DNA of 64,000 bases from Gordionus sp. m RMFG-2023 (lineage: Eukaryota > Nematomorpha > Gordioida > Chordodea > Parachordodidae): contig NC_088775.1 in the NCBI RefSeq assembly GCF_954871325.1, forward strand, positions 55,715,561-55,779,560, written 5' to 3'. Under the pieces are notes generated by a model that was not told the DNA's origin, did not search any database, and saw only the letters and a program-made list of their open reading frames with translations. Positions 47,223 to 58,887 of the stretch are shown here, piece by piece. How positions within the stretch are numbered: the stretch's first letter is position 1; every line of letters begins with the position of its first letter. The position numbers and the translations under genes are program-made.

Positions 47223-48070
47223 TATTACCGTTAAATACAGTTTTGTATTACACACTATATTAATTTTTGATTATAAAAACAATGAAGTACCTTTTTCCAA
47301 TTACTGGCGAATATTTAGCAATGTTTCTAAGTATCAACGCTGATATCAAACGGACATTCTTAGTCAAAGAATCTTCTTGAATCTACAAATATAATATAAA
47401 ACGATTGATTTTTATGATATATGCGAAGGTCGAGAATTCCGACTGGGTTAAATGTTAAGAATATAAAAGCTTAATAGAGAAATTTGAGCGAGTTTAATAT
47501 TTAAAATGGGGGTTATCTACGTCTACCCAACCATTTGAGTCTGACCCCAATTTGGTTATTTATTTAGTTTAGTATGATTGATAAACATATATTTAAATCA
47601 CTATTTTAATCAAATGACTAATAACTTAATTAAAGAATTATGAATTTAGATTAAAAACTATTATAATTTTTTTTTACCTCAGTTATTACCTTGCAAGAAA
47701 AGGGTTAATTTACCAGGATACCAAGTCAGGAAATTGTTGAAAAAAATATATATTGATAACCATCATGAAATGTGATGGTTAAATAAAATGCCAAGTTCAA
47801 AAACTTTTTAGCCTATACTAAAAAGCAATTAAGTATCCAAACACAACATTAATATTTAGTCTGAGTAACATTTATAAAAAATCAATTAATAAAAATGTAA
47901 AAAATTACTTTTGACGTGTTAAAACTTAAATTTGCATTTAAATTTTTTATGAGCAATTTTGTGTTAAACATTTTTGGGCCTACTTAATCTAGTTAAAATA
48001 CATATGCTTAAATTTCAAATAAGTTTATTAGTTTTTAAATTATTTAAGAAATTACCTGCCTCGAGATAAC
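47223..48070. other. AT-rich spacer
   Basis: No ORF, repeat or terminus recognised. Confidence 0.4.
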
Positions 48071-48090
48071 ATTATACCCGGTCACCCCTA
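48071..48090. mobile_element. Pogo-like terminus
   Basis: ATTATACCCGGTCACCCC followed by TA closely resembles the pogo-like end at 949-968 (TTTTACCCCGGTCTCCCC, then TA). The rest of the element was not identified. Confidence 0.45.
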
Positions 48091-48202
48091 TACATAAACT
48101 TATGCAAAATAAGAATGTATATAATTATTAGAAAATGGTTGTATACAGAACAAGAAAAAAAAACAAAATTAATTTATAAAATAAAATGTTATCTTTGTTG
48201 GT

Positions 48203-48582
48203 TTATTTGGAAGAATATATTTTATTTGCATTGCGTTTGATAATTTCCTCTATGGATTTATGAATATTGTGAACAGTTCATTTAAATAATATTTTAGCAC
48301 ATTCTCTTTGAGTATGATGATCTAGTAATATCCTAAATTTTTTAACTTGTTATTTTTTCCTTTGTTAATTTTGTTATTTGACATGATTAGTTTAAAAAAG
48401 ATGATGGAATGTTAAAAAATGTTAACTTTATAGAGGTCTTACCCAAATGGATAAAAAATTAAAAATCTGACTTTTCAAAGTTCCAATTTATCAAGGCATT
48501 TTCTAAAAGTAGTTAATAGAAATTTGGGGACTCAAAATTTTGGTCAAATTAGGAAGTTACACGAATTAGACAGGTTTGACTG
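48203..48582 (-). pseudogene. Tigger/Tc5-like 5' end with helix-turn-helix relic
   Basis: The right terminus GAATTAGACAGGTTTGACTG (48563-48582), followed by TA, is the inverse of the CAGTCAAACCTGTCTAATTC type of Tigger end. On the minus strand 48349-48203 reads QVKKFRILLDHHTQRECAKI, then after one stop TVHNIHKSIEEI, which looks like the first DNA-binding helix-turn-helix of a CENP-B/Tigger transposase. The DDE core is absent. Confidence 0.5.
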
Positions 48583-48599
48583 TATATTCAAAAATAGTA

Positions 48600-49310
48600 A
48601 TTGTTCTACATTGTTAGAAGCTATATTAAATTTATGGAGTTTTTGAAACTAAATAATTCATCTTCCTCAATATAAGAACGTGGACTATTTACTAGCTCCA
48701 ATACATTATCTTTTTGAATTAAGAGTTCGTATAACATGCTACTCATTTATTTTAATACAGATGAGAGTTGCTAAAAAGGCTCTCTTAAAGTTTACATCAA
48801 AATTAAATGGCATGTAGAGGATGTGGAGTTTTTAGTGTTATAGATTGTCTGCTAAACTATATCATATAAACACAATAGAGTAATAAAAACACTCAGTAAA
48901 ACCATTATTCAAAAAATTTTATATCTTCGGGTTCACTTTCGTAAATACTCATTATATAAATAAAATGGGATTAAATAGTTAATTTTTTCGCTAGGATACC
49001 CAAAATGATCATTAGTCATAAATTAAGACTTTTTAAGCATTTATTACATGATAATTGATAAAAAAATATTTGATCTATAAATTACTAAACCGAAAGAAGG
49101 TAATTTTTTTATTGATAAATTTTTACTTTTAAAAATTTCATATATTATTTCTTATCTTTACTTTTTTAATAATGGAATAATTTTTGTTCATCAAAAAAGT
49201 TGCATCGGTTTATTGGAATTAACAATTATTTTTATATATCGTGTCAAAAATTGAAGTAGGAAATGAAATTAAGTAATTAAATTTTTATGTTAAAAATAAT
49301 TAATAGCAAG
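48600..49310. other. AT-rich spacer
   Basis: Nothing recognised in either strand. Confidence 0.4.
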
Positions 49311-50165
49311 GATGTGAACCCGAACCCTCATGTTTTTGCAGAACCCGAATCCTTTTTATAAATAAAGCCATTTTTTTCGCATTTTTCATTTTTCAAAATT
49401 TTTAGTATCTTGCCTCAATTTTATAGGTAAAATATTATTATAAATGATAATTTAAGCTATAAATAATCATATAATAGGAATATATTGCTTAACTTGTTTT
49501 TATTAGTGTTGTTAAACGGCTCGTTTTGAGCCGATTTTTAAAAACGGCTAATTCAATATTATATCCAGAAAAATATTACGCAGGCCTGAAGATTTTGCTC
49601 ACAGAAGGAACAAAGGCTTAGACATATATTATCGAAATCTCGAGGCTTAGGCAATATTTTTCTGCCTAAAATATTGAGTTAGCCGTTTTAAAAAATCGGC
49701 TCAAAACGAGCCGTTTAACAACACTAGTTTTTATATCAATTTTTGAGAGTAAAATAATAGGACAAAAACATATAAATAAGTATATAAAATAATATCTATT
49801 TTTTCTAGATATTCAATTAATAAATAAAATATGATGCATATTGTCAGATATGCGCAATAATCTTAAAGAGGATATTTTGGAACATGTTATGATTGTTCGA
49901 TTTAATAAAACATTAACTAAAATATAAATTTTTTGCTAGTAAATTATGTTTATGATATATATTTAGTAGAATATTAAAAAAAATTGTTATTTTATTAATA
50001 TTGGGACAATTTTTCTTTATGCTTTCCAAACCCTAAATCCGCTTTTAAAATTTTTTTCTCTGAACCCGAACCTTTTTTTTGTCGAAGAGTTTATATATGG
50101 GATGTGAACCCGTACCCTCGTATTTTTGCTAGACTCAAACCCCACCCTTTTAAGTTAAGAATTCT
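49311..50165. repeat. Direct repeat of a GGATGTGAACCCG hAT-like end
   Basis: GGATGTGAACCCGAACCCTC at 49311 recurs as GGATGTGAACCCGTACCCTC near 50100 in the same orientation, and CTGAACCCGAACC occurs at 50052. GGATGTGAAC resembles the hAT terminus TAGGGATGTGAAC, so these may be the left ends of two related MITEs. The right ends are not clear. Confidence 0.4.
49504..49726. mobile_element. hAT MITE with 48-bp TIRs and exact 8-bp TSD
   Basis: The element is 223 bp. It starts TAGTGTTGTTAAACGGCTCG and ends CGAGCCGTTTAACAACACTA. The TIRs continue inward for about 48 bp with GGCTCGTTTTGAGCCGATTT. The target duplication GTTTTTAT lies at 49496-49503 and 49727-49734. It is non-coding. The ends match those of the hAT at 25185 and the 13 kb element, so a transposase of that group may move it. 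Confidence 0.9.
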
Positions 50166-50169
50166 GGGT

Positions 50170-51409
50170 GTCAAAAAAAAATATTAAAAATAATAAATCA
50201 TTTTTACTTTCCGCATATATCAAAATTTCTTGGTTTATATATTTCAATTTAGGTAAATCTTGTTTTAATTTATATCAATTTTAAAAAGTGAAATATAGTG
50301 AATTTTTAGTGAAGGTAATAACATTTTATTTTAAATGTATTAATATGTTATATAATAGGAACGTAGCTTATTTGTTTAATCAATTTTAGGTGAAATTTTC
50401 AAAGCAGATGCGCAAGAGTGGTAATTCCCCCCACCATAAATATGCCTGTTCTCGTAATTATCATTTTAAGCTAAAAAAAATTCCTGCCTACATTACCCTT
50501 TCTCCAAAAAATGTATACAATATATCAAAACAAAGAAGAATTTTAATTAAAATTTAATGAAAGTTAATAACCTTTTAAAATAACGACTATAATATATTAT
50601 GAAAAAAAAACATATTTATATAAAAACCCAAAATTATTTTAATAAAAACCTATTATAGAGCCAAAGGCTTATAATAAGTGGACCTAAGTATCCCCAATAA
50701 AATTTATGGGGACAAAACCTACCTGATAATGCCCCCCTCCCCACTTAATAATCTGATACGATCCGATATTAAATATCTAATTTTGTATTCAAGATACCGA
50801 TGGTTTTTTTTTGTAATATACTTTTTATTAGTATAACATCTATAATATAATTATACCATAACGTATGTCATTTAAATATATTACAATGATCAGTTATAGT
50901 TTATATTCAATTCTATTGCAATTCTAAAAGTATATAAAATATTTTTATTGTTAAATAACTTTTATATAATAAGTAACAACATTAATCTATATACATAATA
51001 AGTAATAAACAAATATAATTTCTTTTTAGAAATGTCAAAATATCCAATTTATCAGAAATCAGCCTGATGGAAACTGTCAATATCACCAGCTTCACTAAAA
51101 CAGATTCTGAAGAGATTATCGCACAATTTTATAAACAGAATGCGCAAATAAATAACAAAAAAAAATATGGATATTTTATTAATAAAAATAAATGATTTTA
51201 GATATAACTTTTTAATTTATAACATTTTATTTTTGTTAAAGACGTCATTTAATATCGGATCGGCAAATTTTATAATATTGGCCGATAACCGAGGAAGAGG
51301 GTCCCATGATTATAAGATTCTAATAATAATATTATAATTTAAAATGGTTTGATAATCGATTATCCATATCATCATTTATGGGAATAAATCCAATATCAAC
51401 AAGATGCTG
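50170..51409. other. AT-rich spacer with a possible MITE pair
   Basis: GATCCGATATTAAATATC near 50763 and TAATATCGGATCGGC near 51250 are inverse motifs and could be the arms of a 500-bp MITE. The same motif occurs near 62795. Boundaries and target duplications were not found. Confidence 0.3.
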
Positions 51410-52369
51410 AATTGAGATTAAATAATTTAAAATTCTATTTTTACTTAATATTATTGGAAAAAAAATATATTTACTAGCTTATTACAATTTAAATTTTATT
51501 TTTCAATTGCAAAATTTAACAAATATATATCCATAAAAGGGCGTTAAAGGCATAAATATGGAAATATATTCTTAGGAAACCAGAATAATTATTGGATAGC
51601 GCTTTTTTTATATTTGAGTGTAAATACATGTAAAAAACTAAAAAATTTTTAAAAAATATAGGTTTCTTTGATATTTAATTAATGAGTAGGTTTAGAATCG
51701 AAAAATAATAGAAAATTTGTACGGCATAATATTGCTGGCGTTATTGGTCAAAATCTCTTCATTTTTGGTTTATAAGTGTATCATTAGGTGTTAAGCATTC
51801 TAAAAAATATTTTGAAAATATTATACAATTTACTAAATGAATTTGGTAGTAATATTAATTGACCATTTTGTAATAAGCCATGATTTATATACAATGTAAA
51901 CTCCGCCATATTTTTGTTTACCAAATTGTAACCAATTGTATTATATTGATAATTGTTTATCTCAATCGTCTTTACTTTAAAATTGTAGATATATAGTTTA
52001 AATAAAGACAATTAGAAGGGCCTGGCACGGCCTCAGCTTACCAAATTAAATATGGCGGGAAATCAGACATTTTTAAAACAATATGATTTATAATTATATA
52101 ATAATTTTAAATTTTAACGGCTAATATTTAAAATTATTATTTATTTATTATTTTTTTATGTACTTTCACTTTTTTATTTTTGCTTTAGAAAATGCCAAAA
52201 AATTTTTTTAAAAAATTTTAGAATTTTCATGAAATTGAAAAATACCAGGCATTCAGGTAATCTCGACAGAGGTGGAGGGAGGAATAATTTTTTGTAATAT
52301 TGAAATTATTTTTTTTAACATTAAAAATTTATTTTAATTAAGATTATTTATTAAGCCCTGGGGTTTGAG

Positions 52370-54230
52370 CTCGGCATTCGGTCAAATCATAATATTTTCA
52401 ATATTTTTTAGGATATGTTTTACACGTATTTATAGATGTATAAACCAAAAATGAACATTTTTCAATTAATATTACTACCAAATTGGGTCGATCGAATATT
52501 TAATAAATTGTCGGTTTTGAGCTCGGCATTTGGTCAAATCAATATTTTCAAAATTTTTTAGGACAATGCTTACCAAGTATATGTACACGTATATACCATA
52601 AATAAAGAATTTTCCATGGATAACGCAGCAATGCAGTATTTAGTCATTGGGCCGGTTTCAAATCGGTTAGCGGTCAAATCACGATTTTTATAATATTTTT
52701 TGGGATAATGTTTAACAAGTATTTATAGATAAATAAAACAAAAATGAATATTTTTCAATTAATATTACTACAAAATATTTAATAAGTGGTCTGTTTTGTG
52801 CTCGGCATTCGGTCAAAACATAATATTTTTAAAATATTTTTTAGGATAATGCTTAACACTTTATTGTACATGTATAAACCAAAAATAAATAATTTTAAAT
52901 GAATAACGCCAGCAATGCAGTATTTAGTCATTGGCCCGGTTTCAAATCGGATATCTGTCAAATCACGATTTTTTAAATATTTTTTAGGATAATGTTAACA
53001 CGTATTTATAGAAAAATAAAACAAAAATGAACATTTTTCAATTAATATTACTACAAAATATTTAATAAGTGGTCTGTTTTGTGCTCGGCATTCGGTCAAA
53101 TCATAATATTTTTTAGGATAATGCTTAACACGTTATTATACATGTATAAACGAAAAATAAATAATTTTACATGAATAAGGCCAGCAATGCCGTATTTAGT
53201 CATTGGCCCGGTTTCAAATCGGATATCTGTCAAATTACTATATTTTTAAAATATTTTTTGGGATAATGTTTTACACGTATTTATAGATAAATAAACCAAA
53301 AATGAACATTTTTCAAATAATATTACTACCAAATTTGGTCAATCGAATATTTATGAAGTGGTCGGTTTTGAGCTCGGCATTCGGTCAAATCATAATATTT
53401 TTTGGGATAATGCTTAACACGTTAATGTACAAGTATAAACCAAAAATGAAGAATTATCCATGGATAACGCCAGCAATGCAGTATTTCGGTTTCAAATCGG
53501 TTATCGGTCAAATCACGATATTTTTAAAATATTTTTTGGGATAATTGTATTTATAGATAAATAAACAAAAAATGAACATTTTCCAAATAATATTACTACC
53601 AAATTTGGTCGATCGAATATTTAGTAAGTGGTTCGGTTTTGAGCTCGGTATTCGGTCAAATCATAATATTTTTTAGGATAATGCTTAACATGTTATTGTA
53701 AACGTATAAACCAAAAATAAAAAATTTCCCATGGATATCGCCAGCAATGCAGTATTTAGTCATTTGCCCGGTTTCAAATCAGTTATCTGTCAAATCACGA
53801 TATTTTAAAAATATTTTTTGGGATAATGATTTACACGTATTTATAGTAGAGATCTGGAAAATTTGGCCTTTTAAAAAAAATTTGGGCGGGGTCGGGCTTT
53901 AAATTTTTTAAATATATCTAAATTTATCAATTTTATGTTGAATTTTTTATGTAAAATAAAAATATGTGATTTTATTTATAGAAAGTAGACGCCGTATTTT
54001 TAAAAATTGATTTCTATATTTAAAAAAATTCGGGCCGGGCTTGAAAAATTAGGCCCGATGCAGATCACTAATTTATAGATAAATAAACCAAAAAATGAAC
54101 TTTTTCCAATTGATATATTACTACCAAATTTGGTCAATCGAATATTTAGTAAGTGGTCGGTTTTGAGCTCGGCATTCGGTCAAATCCTAATATTTTTTAG
54201 GATAAAGCCTAACACCTAAATATACACTTA
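52370..54230. repeat. Tandem array, about 283-bp unit
   Basis: GAGCTCGGCATTCGGTCAAA recurs at about 52368, 52518, 52799, 53083, 53366, 53641 and 54168. Each unit also contains TTTTTTAGGATAATGCTTAA, GCCAGCAATGCAGTATTTAG, TCATTGGCCCGGTTTC and TTTCAATTAATATTACTACC. The first unit is half length in both family A copies. Copy 1 has only about two units. Confidence 0.85.
53847..54070. mobile_element. hAT MITE with exact 8-bp TSD, TAGAGNYCTGCA group
   Basis: The element is 224 bp. It starts TAGAGATCTGGAAAATTTGG and ends GGCCCGATGCAGATCACTA. The target duplication ATTTATAG lies at 53839-53846 and 54071-54078, and removing it restores the array unit. The interior TTCGGGCCGGGCTTGAAA links it to the MITE at 44402. 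Confidence 0.88.
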
Positions 54231-54948
54231 TAGTGCGCACAAATTGAACGTTGCAATGTAGCGTTTCAAAACGCAAACAATGCATTCGTTCAAATTGAGA
54301 ACATTTCCATTTTTCATTTTAAATTATTTTTTAAAAGACAAACTTGCTTGCGTTTTTCAAAACTTTTTAAATTTTGAAGTGATAATATTCTTCTAAATTG
54401 TAAGAATAATTATTATTAAATGATATAATAATATTTTTAGGATATGGAACGATGAAATAACCAAAAGGTTTGGAGAAATCCTGGACTATCATAAAAAAAG
54501 TTTCATTGTTATGGAACATTTATCAGTTATTTTTTCCAGGTATAAATATATAAGAATGATAAATATAATAATATAACTAGATTAGCATTGGAATTGACAA
54601 ACTTTAAGGATAAGCTGAATAAGGATAAAATAGGAAATCCTATTTAATGTTATTTATTTTATTGGTAAGTTGATAATAACTACTTGGAAAATAAAGAGTA
54701 GGGCTGTGCCAACCCTCAAATTTTGTTCTGATATTACTACAAAGCCTATACAATACTGATCTAAAATTTATATTGATTTTATTTACTATCTATATTTGAA
54801 TAAATCCCACAAAATATTTTACTATTCATAAAAAAATTATAAGTGTATTTTGTTTCTTTATTTTCAAAAAGTTAATTTTAAAATAATTGAAATGTTAATT
54901 TTCATGTGGAACTCTAAACAACAACAAAAACCTTAAGTACATGCTAAT

Positions 54949-55317
54949 ATGTTATTAAATTTTGAAAGAAAAGCCATCTGGGATGCAGTAAAGCTAATTT
55001 ATATCTATAATTTATTTATATTTTATTTAGACTTTTTATGGATAGCCTTGAAGAGTCTAGACAACCAAGTGCTGTTTAAAACTGAGGTTTTAAAATTTCT
55101 ACACTATCTGAAGACAAATGGTACCTTACCAAGACCTACAAATGAATCTGCATTGATATATTTAATAGCATTATATAAATTATTTATTTATTATAAAAAT
55201 ATAATATATATAAATTTTATATTGACATTAGATTCTTTTAATAAAATTTTTATATATTTATATTTGTCTCTATTTTCATTTTCAATTTATTTTTTCTTAA
55301 CATTCAAATTATATTAG
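54949..55317 (+). CDS. Unrecognised ORF in the TAGTGCGCAC element
   Basis: 122 codons. The first part reads LLNFERKAIWDAVK and the middle KSLDNQVLFKTEVLKFLHYL and KTNGTLPRPTNESALIYL. The last 45 residues are low-complexity Ile/Tyr/Phe and look like translated AT-rich DNA. A 43-bp GTAAAG ... TTTAG stretch (54988-55030) has the size and signals of the short introns seen elsewhere in the window, so the real exon may differ from the ORF. I do not recognise the family. It is plausibly a remnant of the element's transposase, by position only. Confidence 0.35.
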   Translation: MLLNFERKAIWDAVKLIYIYNLFIFYLDFLWIALKSLDNQVLFKTEVLKFLHYLKTNGTLPRPTNESALIYLIALYKLFIYYKNIIYINFILTLDSFNKIFIYLYLSLFSFSIYFFLTFKLY

Positions 55318-57400
55318 TGTCCAAATTAACATTTAATAGAAATTAAGAGATATATATAATTTTTCTTAATATTCAATTAATTTAGTTATATCATTTAATT
55401 ACTATGGCTGATATTGAGAATCTATTTACTGAAGCAACAGATAAATCTTATTTAGATATAGTTTTCACACTATAAAATAATTAAATTATATATATTAAAT
55501 TCTATGAAAATTTCAATTGTATCATGTTGTAAGAGAATAGAATTAATATTATTTTAAGTTTGAGGTTCATTCCCCAAGTTTTAAAATAGCTCAATGGGCT
55601 ACATCTAGAATAGTATCCAAATTAACATGCAATAGAAATTAAGGGCTATATCAAATAAATTTTACTTAATATTCAATTAATTTAGTTATATCATTTAATT
55701 ACTTTGATTGATATTGAAAAACTATTTATAGAAGCAACAGATAAATCTCATTTAGATATAGTTTTTAAACTAAAAAATAAATAAATTATTCTTAAATTCT
55801 ATGAAAATTTTAATTGTATCAAAGAGAATACAATTAATATTATTTTAAGTCTGAGGTTCATTCCCCAACCTTTAAAAAAGCTCAATGGGCTACATCTAGA
55901 ATCATGTCCAAATTAACATTCAAGAAATTAAGAGATATATCTAGACCTGTGCGCCGGCCGCTTACCTTTTTTGGTTACGCCGAAAACGCCGCTGTTTAAG
56001 AAAATTTCGCCGGCGTGCTGCCGATTTTCATATCAGCGGCGCACGGCCGGCGTAAAAATTACTTTCATATTTTATACCTTTTTATTTTAATAATAGGTCA
56101 ACATCCCTATTGTAATTTTTTTAATGTCAATCAGGATTTTGATGAATTTTTATTTTCTACTATTTTAAAATCATAATTATATTGACGTCATTATAGATTT
56201 AATCAATCAAAAATTCTAAAAGTTACCATGATTTTACATATTTTTAAAATGGATGCATAATAATTCTATAAATAATTTTAATATCCTAACTCTGGAAAAT
56301 AAAAAATCCATAGTCTAGAAATTTTTTAGGATACTTACACTTAAAAAGAGATAACAAAACAATTTCCATAAATTCTGACAAATTTTACTGCAATTGTTGC
56401 TTAGAAAAGGCTATTGGAGACGATGATGATTCAAATAAGCCATTTTCACAGTATATTGTTTTTTAAATATTATTTTCTCATATATAGCCAAAATCTTTAC
56501 TAAATTAAAATATATTTTTTGTAAAATATAAACTAGCTATAAAATTCAAAACTTTTCAATAAACATTAGCACGGGAAATTTGTTAAAACACTTGACTTCT
56601 GAACATAATATTAAAGCAGATACTTCATCAAAATCGCAAGATTTAAAAAAATATTTTATATCCAAACCAAAATTCCAGACAAATTCTAAAACCTCTAAAA
56701 AATAGATTCTAGCAAGAAATTATGTGTTATTATGTTGTGCTGACTTATTATCTTTTCAATCAATTGATAATATAGGAATGAAAGATTTTTTGAAGGTATC
56801 ATATTTATAGGTTAGGTGACTTAGAACAAGAATGCCAGTTTTCTTGGAAAACGATAATATAAGATGTGGACGTTCTAAAATTTTGGAGAGAAAAGAAGAG
56901 TGAACTTCCCAATCTTTCCAAACTCGCCAAAAAAATTCTTTGCATTCCGGCAACCAGCACACCTAGTAAAAAAGTTTTCTCTACCGCTGGTTTGACGTAT
57001 AATTCAAGGAGATCATCATTATGTCCCGAATTAAATAATATAATTTTTATACATGATAATTAATTATATAAATACGAAATCGATTTTGGATTATTTAATA
57101 AATATTAAAAATTATGCCGAGATATCTGTAGAGTAGTGTTATTTGTTTTTTTTTAAAAAATTATTAAGCAATTAAAAAAATTTATGTTATAAAAATTTAT
57201 AACTGCGCCGATTTAAGCCGATTTTGTTAACGGCGGCTAAAAATCGGCGCGTCGCCGGCCGTTGATTAGATTTTTGAAAATTGCGCCGGCCGCCTATAGT
57301 TTCGTCGGCGCACAGGTCTAAATATATCAAATAAAATTTTCTTAATATACAATTAATTTATTTAATTTTAGAGATTAATGGATATATCAATTAAATTTTT
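55317..57400 (+). repeat. Tandem repeat, about 300-bp unit with conserved short frames
   Basis: Two full units (about 55317-55612 and 55613-55908) and a third split by the hAT at 55942. Each has TCCAAATTAACAT, then a frame reading DIEN/KLF-EATDKS-LDIVF (55405-55475 and 55703-55780), then after a possible intron EVHSP(S/T)FK-AQWATSRI (about 55560-55610 and 55858-55905). Codon-level similarity between units with few stops suggests duplicated exons of an unknown protein. Confidence 0.65.
55942..57320 (+). mobile_element. hAT element with GC-rich ends, internally deleted
   Basis: It starts TAGACCTGTGCGCCGGCCGC and ends TCGTCGGCGCACAGGTCTA. The flanks GATATATC and AATATATC match at seven of eight bases. 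GCCGGCG motifs crowd both ends. Inside, plus strand: a BED-like finger split by a possible intron (KFYCNCCLEKAIGDDDD near 56385, then INISTGNLLKHLTSEHNI near 56565) and the C-terminal dimerisation block at 56866-57063 (LSKLAKKILCIPATSTPSKK, VFSTAGL). The whole catalytic core is missing, so it would need a partner's enzyme. It splits the third 300-bp repeat of the surrounding element. Confidence 0.82.
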
Positions 57401-58190
57401 CTTAATATTCCATTTATTTATCTCATTTAATAACATAATGTCTATAAAATTAAATATGTAAACATAATTTAATATAAAATATTTTCATAAATAAATTTTA
57501 TACAATAATAAATATTTAATAATTTATGAAATTTTTAAATTTGTCTCTAGGAATTTTTGATTCCATTGAATATGAATTATTTTCCCTGCTTGGTAAGAAA
57601 GGCAATGACATAATTATTATATGTCATTGAAGAAAGGTCTTGTGGTGATTTTTTGTTTTAAATTTAAATGCTTATTATTGAAAAAATAAAACTTAACGCA
57701 TCAATTTAAACATGGCTGTGTTTACGTTTTTTATATGCGTTTTGAAACGCTGCGTTGTAACATTCAATTTGTGCGCACTATAAACAAAAAATGAAGAGAT
57801 TTTGATCAATAACGCTAGGAATGTGTGCCTTACAAATTTTTTATTATTTTTCGATTCTAAACCTACTCATTAATTAAATGTCAAAGAAACCTATATTATT
57901 TAAAAAAAATTAGGTTTTTCATATGTATTTACATCCAAATATAAAAAAGCACTATCGAATAATTATTCTGGTTTCGTAAGAATATATTTTCATTTTTATG
58001 CATTTTGTAATAAGCTAGTAAATATATTTTTTTCCCAATAATATTAAGTAAAAATAGAATTTTAAATTATTTGAGTAAAAAATTGATTTGTGTATTAAAA
58101 AAATGTTTCTAAAAATTATTTTAAAAAAAATACTATATAATCAAATTTTGATTGATTATGATTAATTCCTTTTTAGCAATGCAGTATTTA

Positions 58191-58560
58191 GTCATAGTAT
58201 GATGTATATAAGATAAGATAGATTTTTATTATAAAAAATAAAATTTCTTTCATATTCATTTTAATTTTGCCAAAAAAATAGAATATTAAAACATTTATCT
58301 TAAGTTAAAATAAAAATTACCTAGTCTAATCCAGAAGCCTTTTCCCTGCCCCTGATTTAAAGTAATGGCTGGTCGGATTATTTATGCATGTGCAATAAAT
58401 ATTTTAAAAAATTATAACCCTCCTCTCCCTACCTAAAATAAATCATTTGCTTAATTCATATAACATAACCCAATGTAAGTATTTTGTGATAATCTTTAAG
58501 TTAAAAATATATGTAGATACTTAATAGGCTTGCCACATTTATTTATTGAATCTTATAGTA
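58191..58560. other. AT-rich spacer
   Basis: Nothing recognised between family A copy 2 and the next hAT. Confidence 0.4.
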
Positions 58561-58887
58561 TAGTGCTGTAAACGTTACTACAAAAAAGAAAGGCGTTATC
58601 ATTACACGTTACATCTGAAAAAAGGACGCGTTACCGTTCCTCGTTACCTTTTTAAAGAAGGAAAGCGCGTTACCGACTTTTCAAAAAAGTAACGAATTCC
58701 TTAAAAAAATTAAATATATACAAAAATAATATTTATTTAATTGAAATCAATATTTTTTATGCAAAAAATCAAATTATGCGTTTAATTTAATTTTTTTTTT
58801 ATTTCTACAATTAAGACTATAATTAAAAAAAACATATAATTGATAATATATCCATTTTATGTTGGTATGAATTATAAAATTGTATTT

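Larger units (their letters stand above)
54231..57780. mobile_element. 3.5 kb DNA transposon with TAGTGCGCAC ends, superfamily uncertain
   Basis: The left end TAGTGCGCACAAATTGAACG and right end (inverse TAGTGCGCACAAATTGAATG) continue as TIRs of about 45 bp with roughly 40 matches, including GCGTTTCAAAACGCA. The flanks read CACTTA and TAAAC, so the target duplication is TA, or TATA if the element begins at the palindrome GTGCGCAC. It interrupts the 283-bp array; family A's right arm resumes at 57783. The interior holds a 122-residue ORF, a 300-bp tandem repeat and a later hAT. TA duplication would fit Tc/mariner-like or related superfamilies, but no DDE motif was recognised. Confidence 0.7.
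51410..58190. repeat. Family A, copy 2: inverted arms around a 283-bp repeat array
   Basis: The left arm 51410-51790 and right arm 57783-58080 are inverted copies (for example AAAATTCTATTTTTACTTAA at 51431 and its complement near 58055; GAGTAGGTTTAGAATCG near 51683 and its complement near 57860). The unique interior 51848-52370 matches 10018-10560 of copy 1. The 283-bp array is three times longer here than in copy 1. Two later insertions (53847 and 54231) sit in the array. No transposase of its own. Confidence 0.7.

Noticed and set aside
49311-50165. Telomere-like repeats (GAACCCGAACCC)
   Set aside because: Only two or three motif copies occur at each site, embedded in hAT-like ends. There is no tandem telomeric array.
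54949-55317. Assignment of the ORF as a PIF/Harbinger transposase
   Set aside because: Only a vague resemblance of LKFLHYLKTNG to Harbinger helices, and the target duplication is TA/TATA, not the expected 3 bp TWA.
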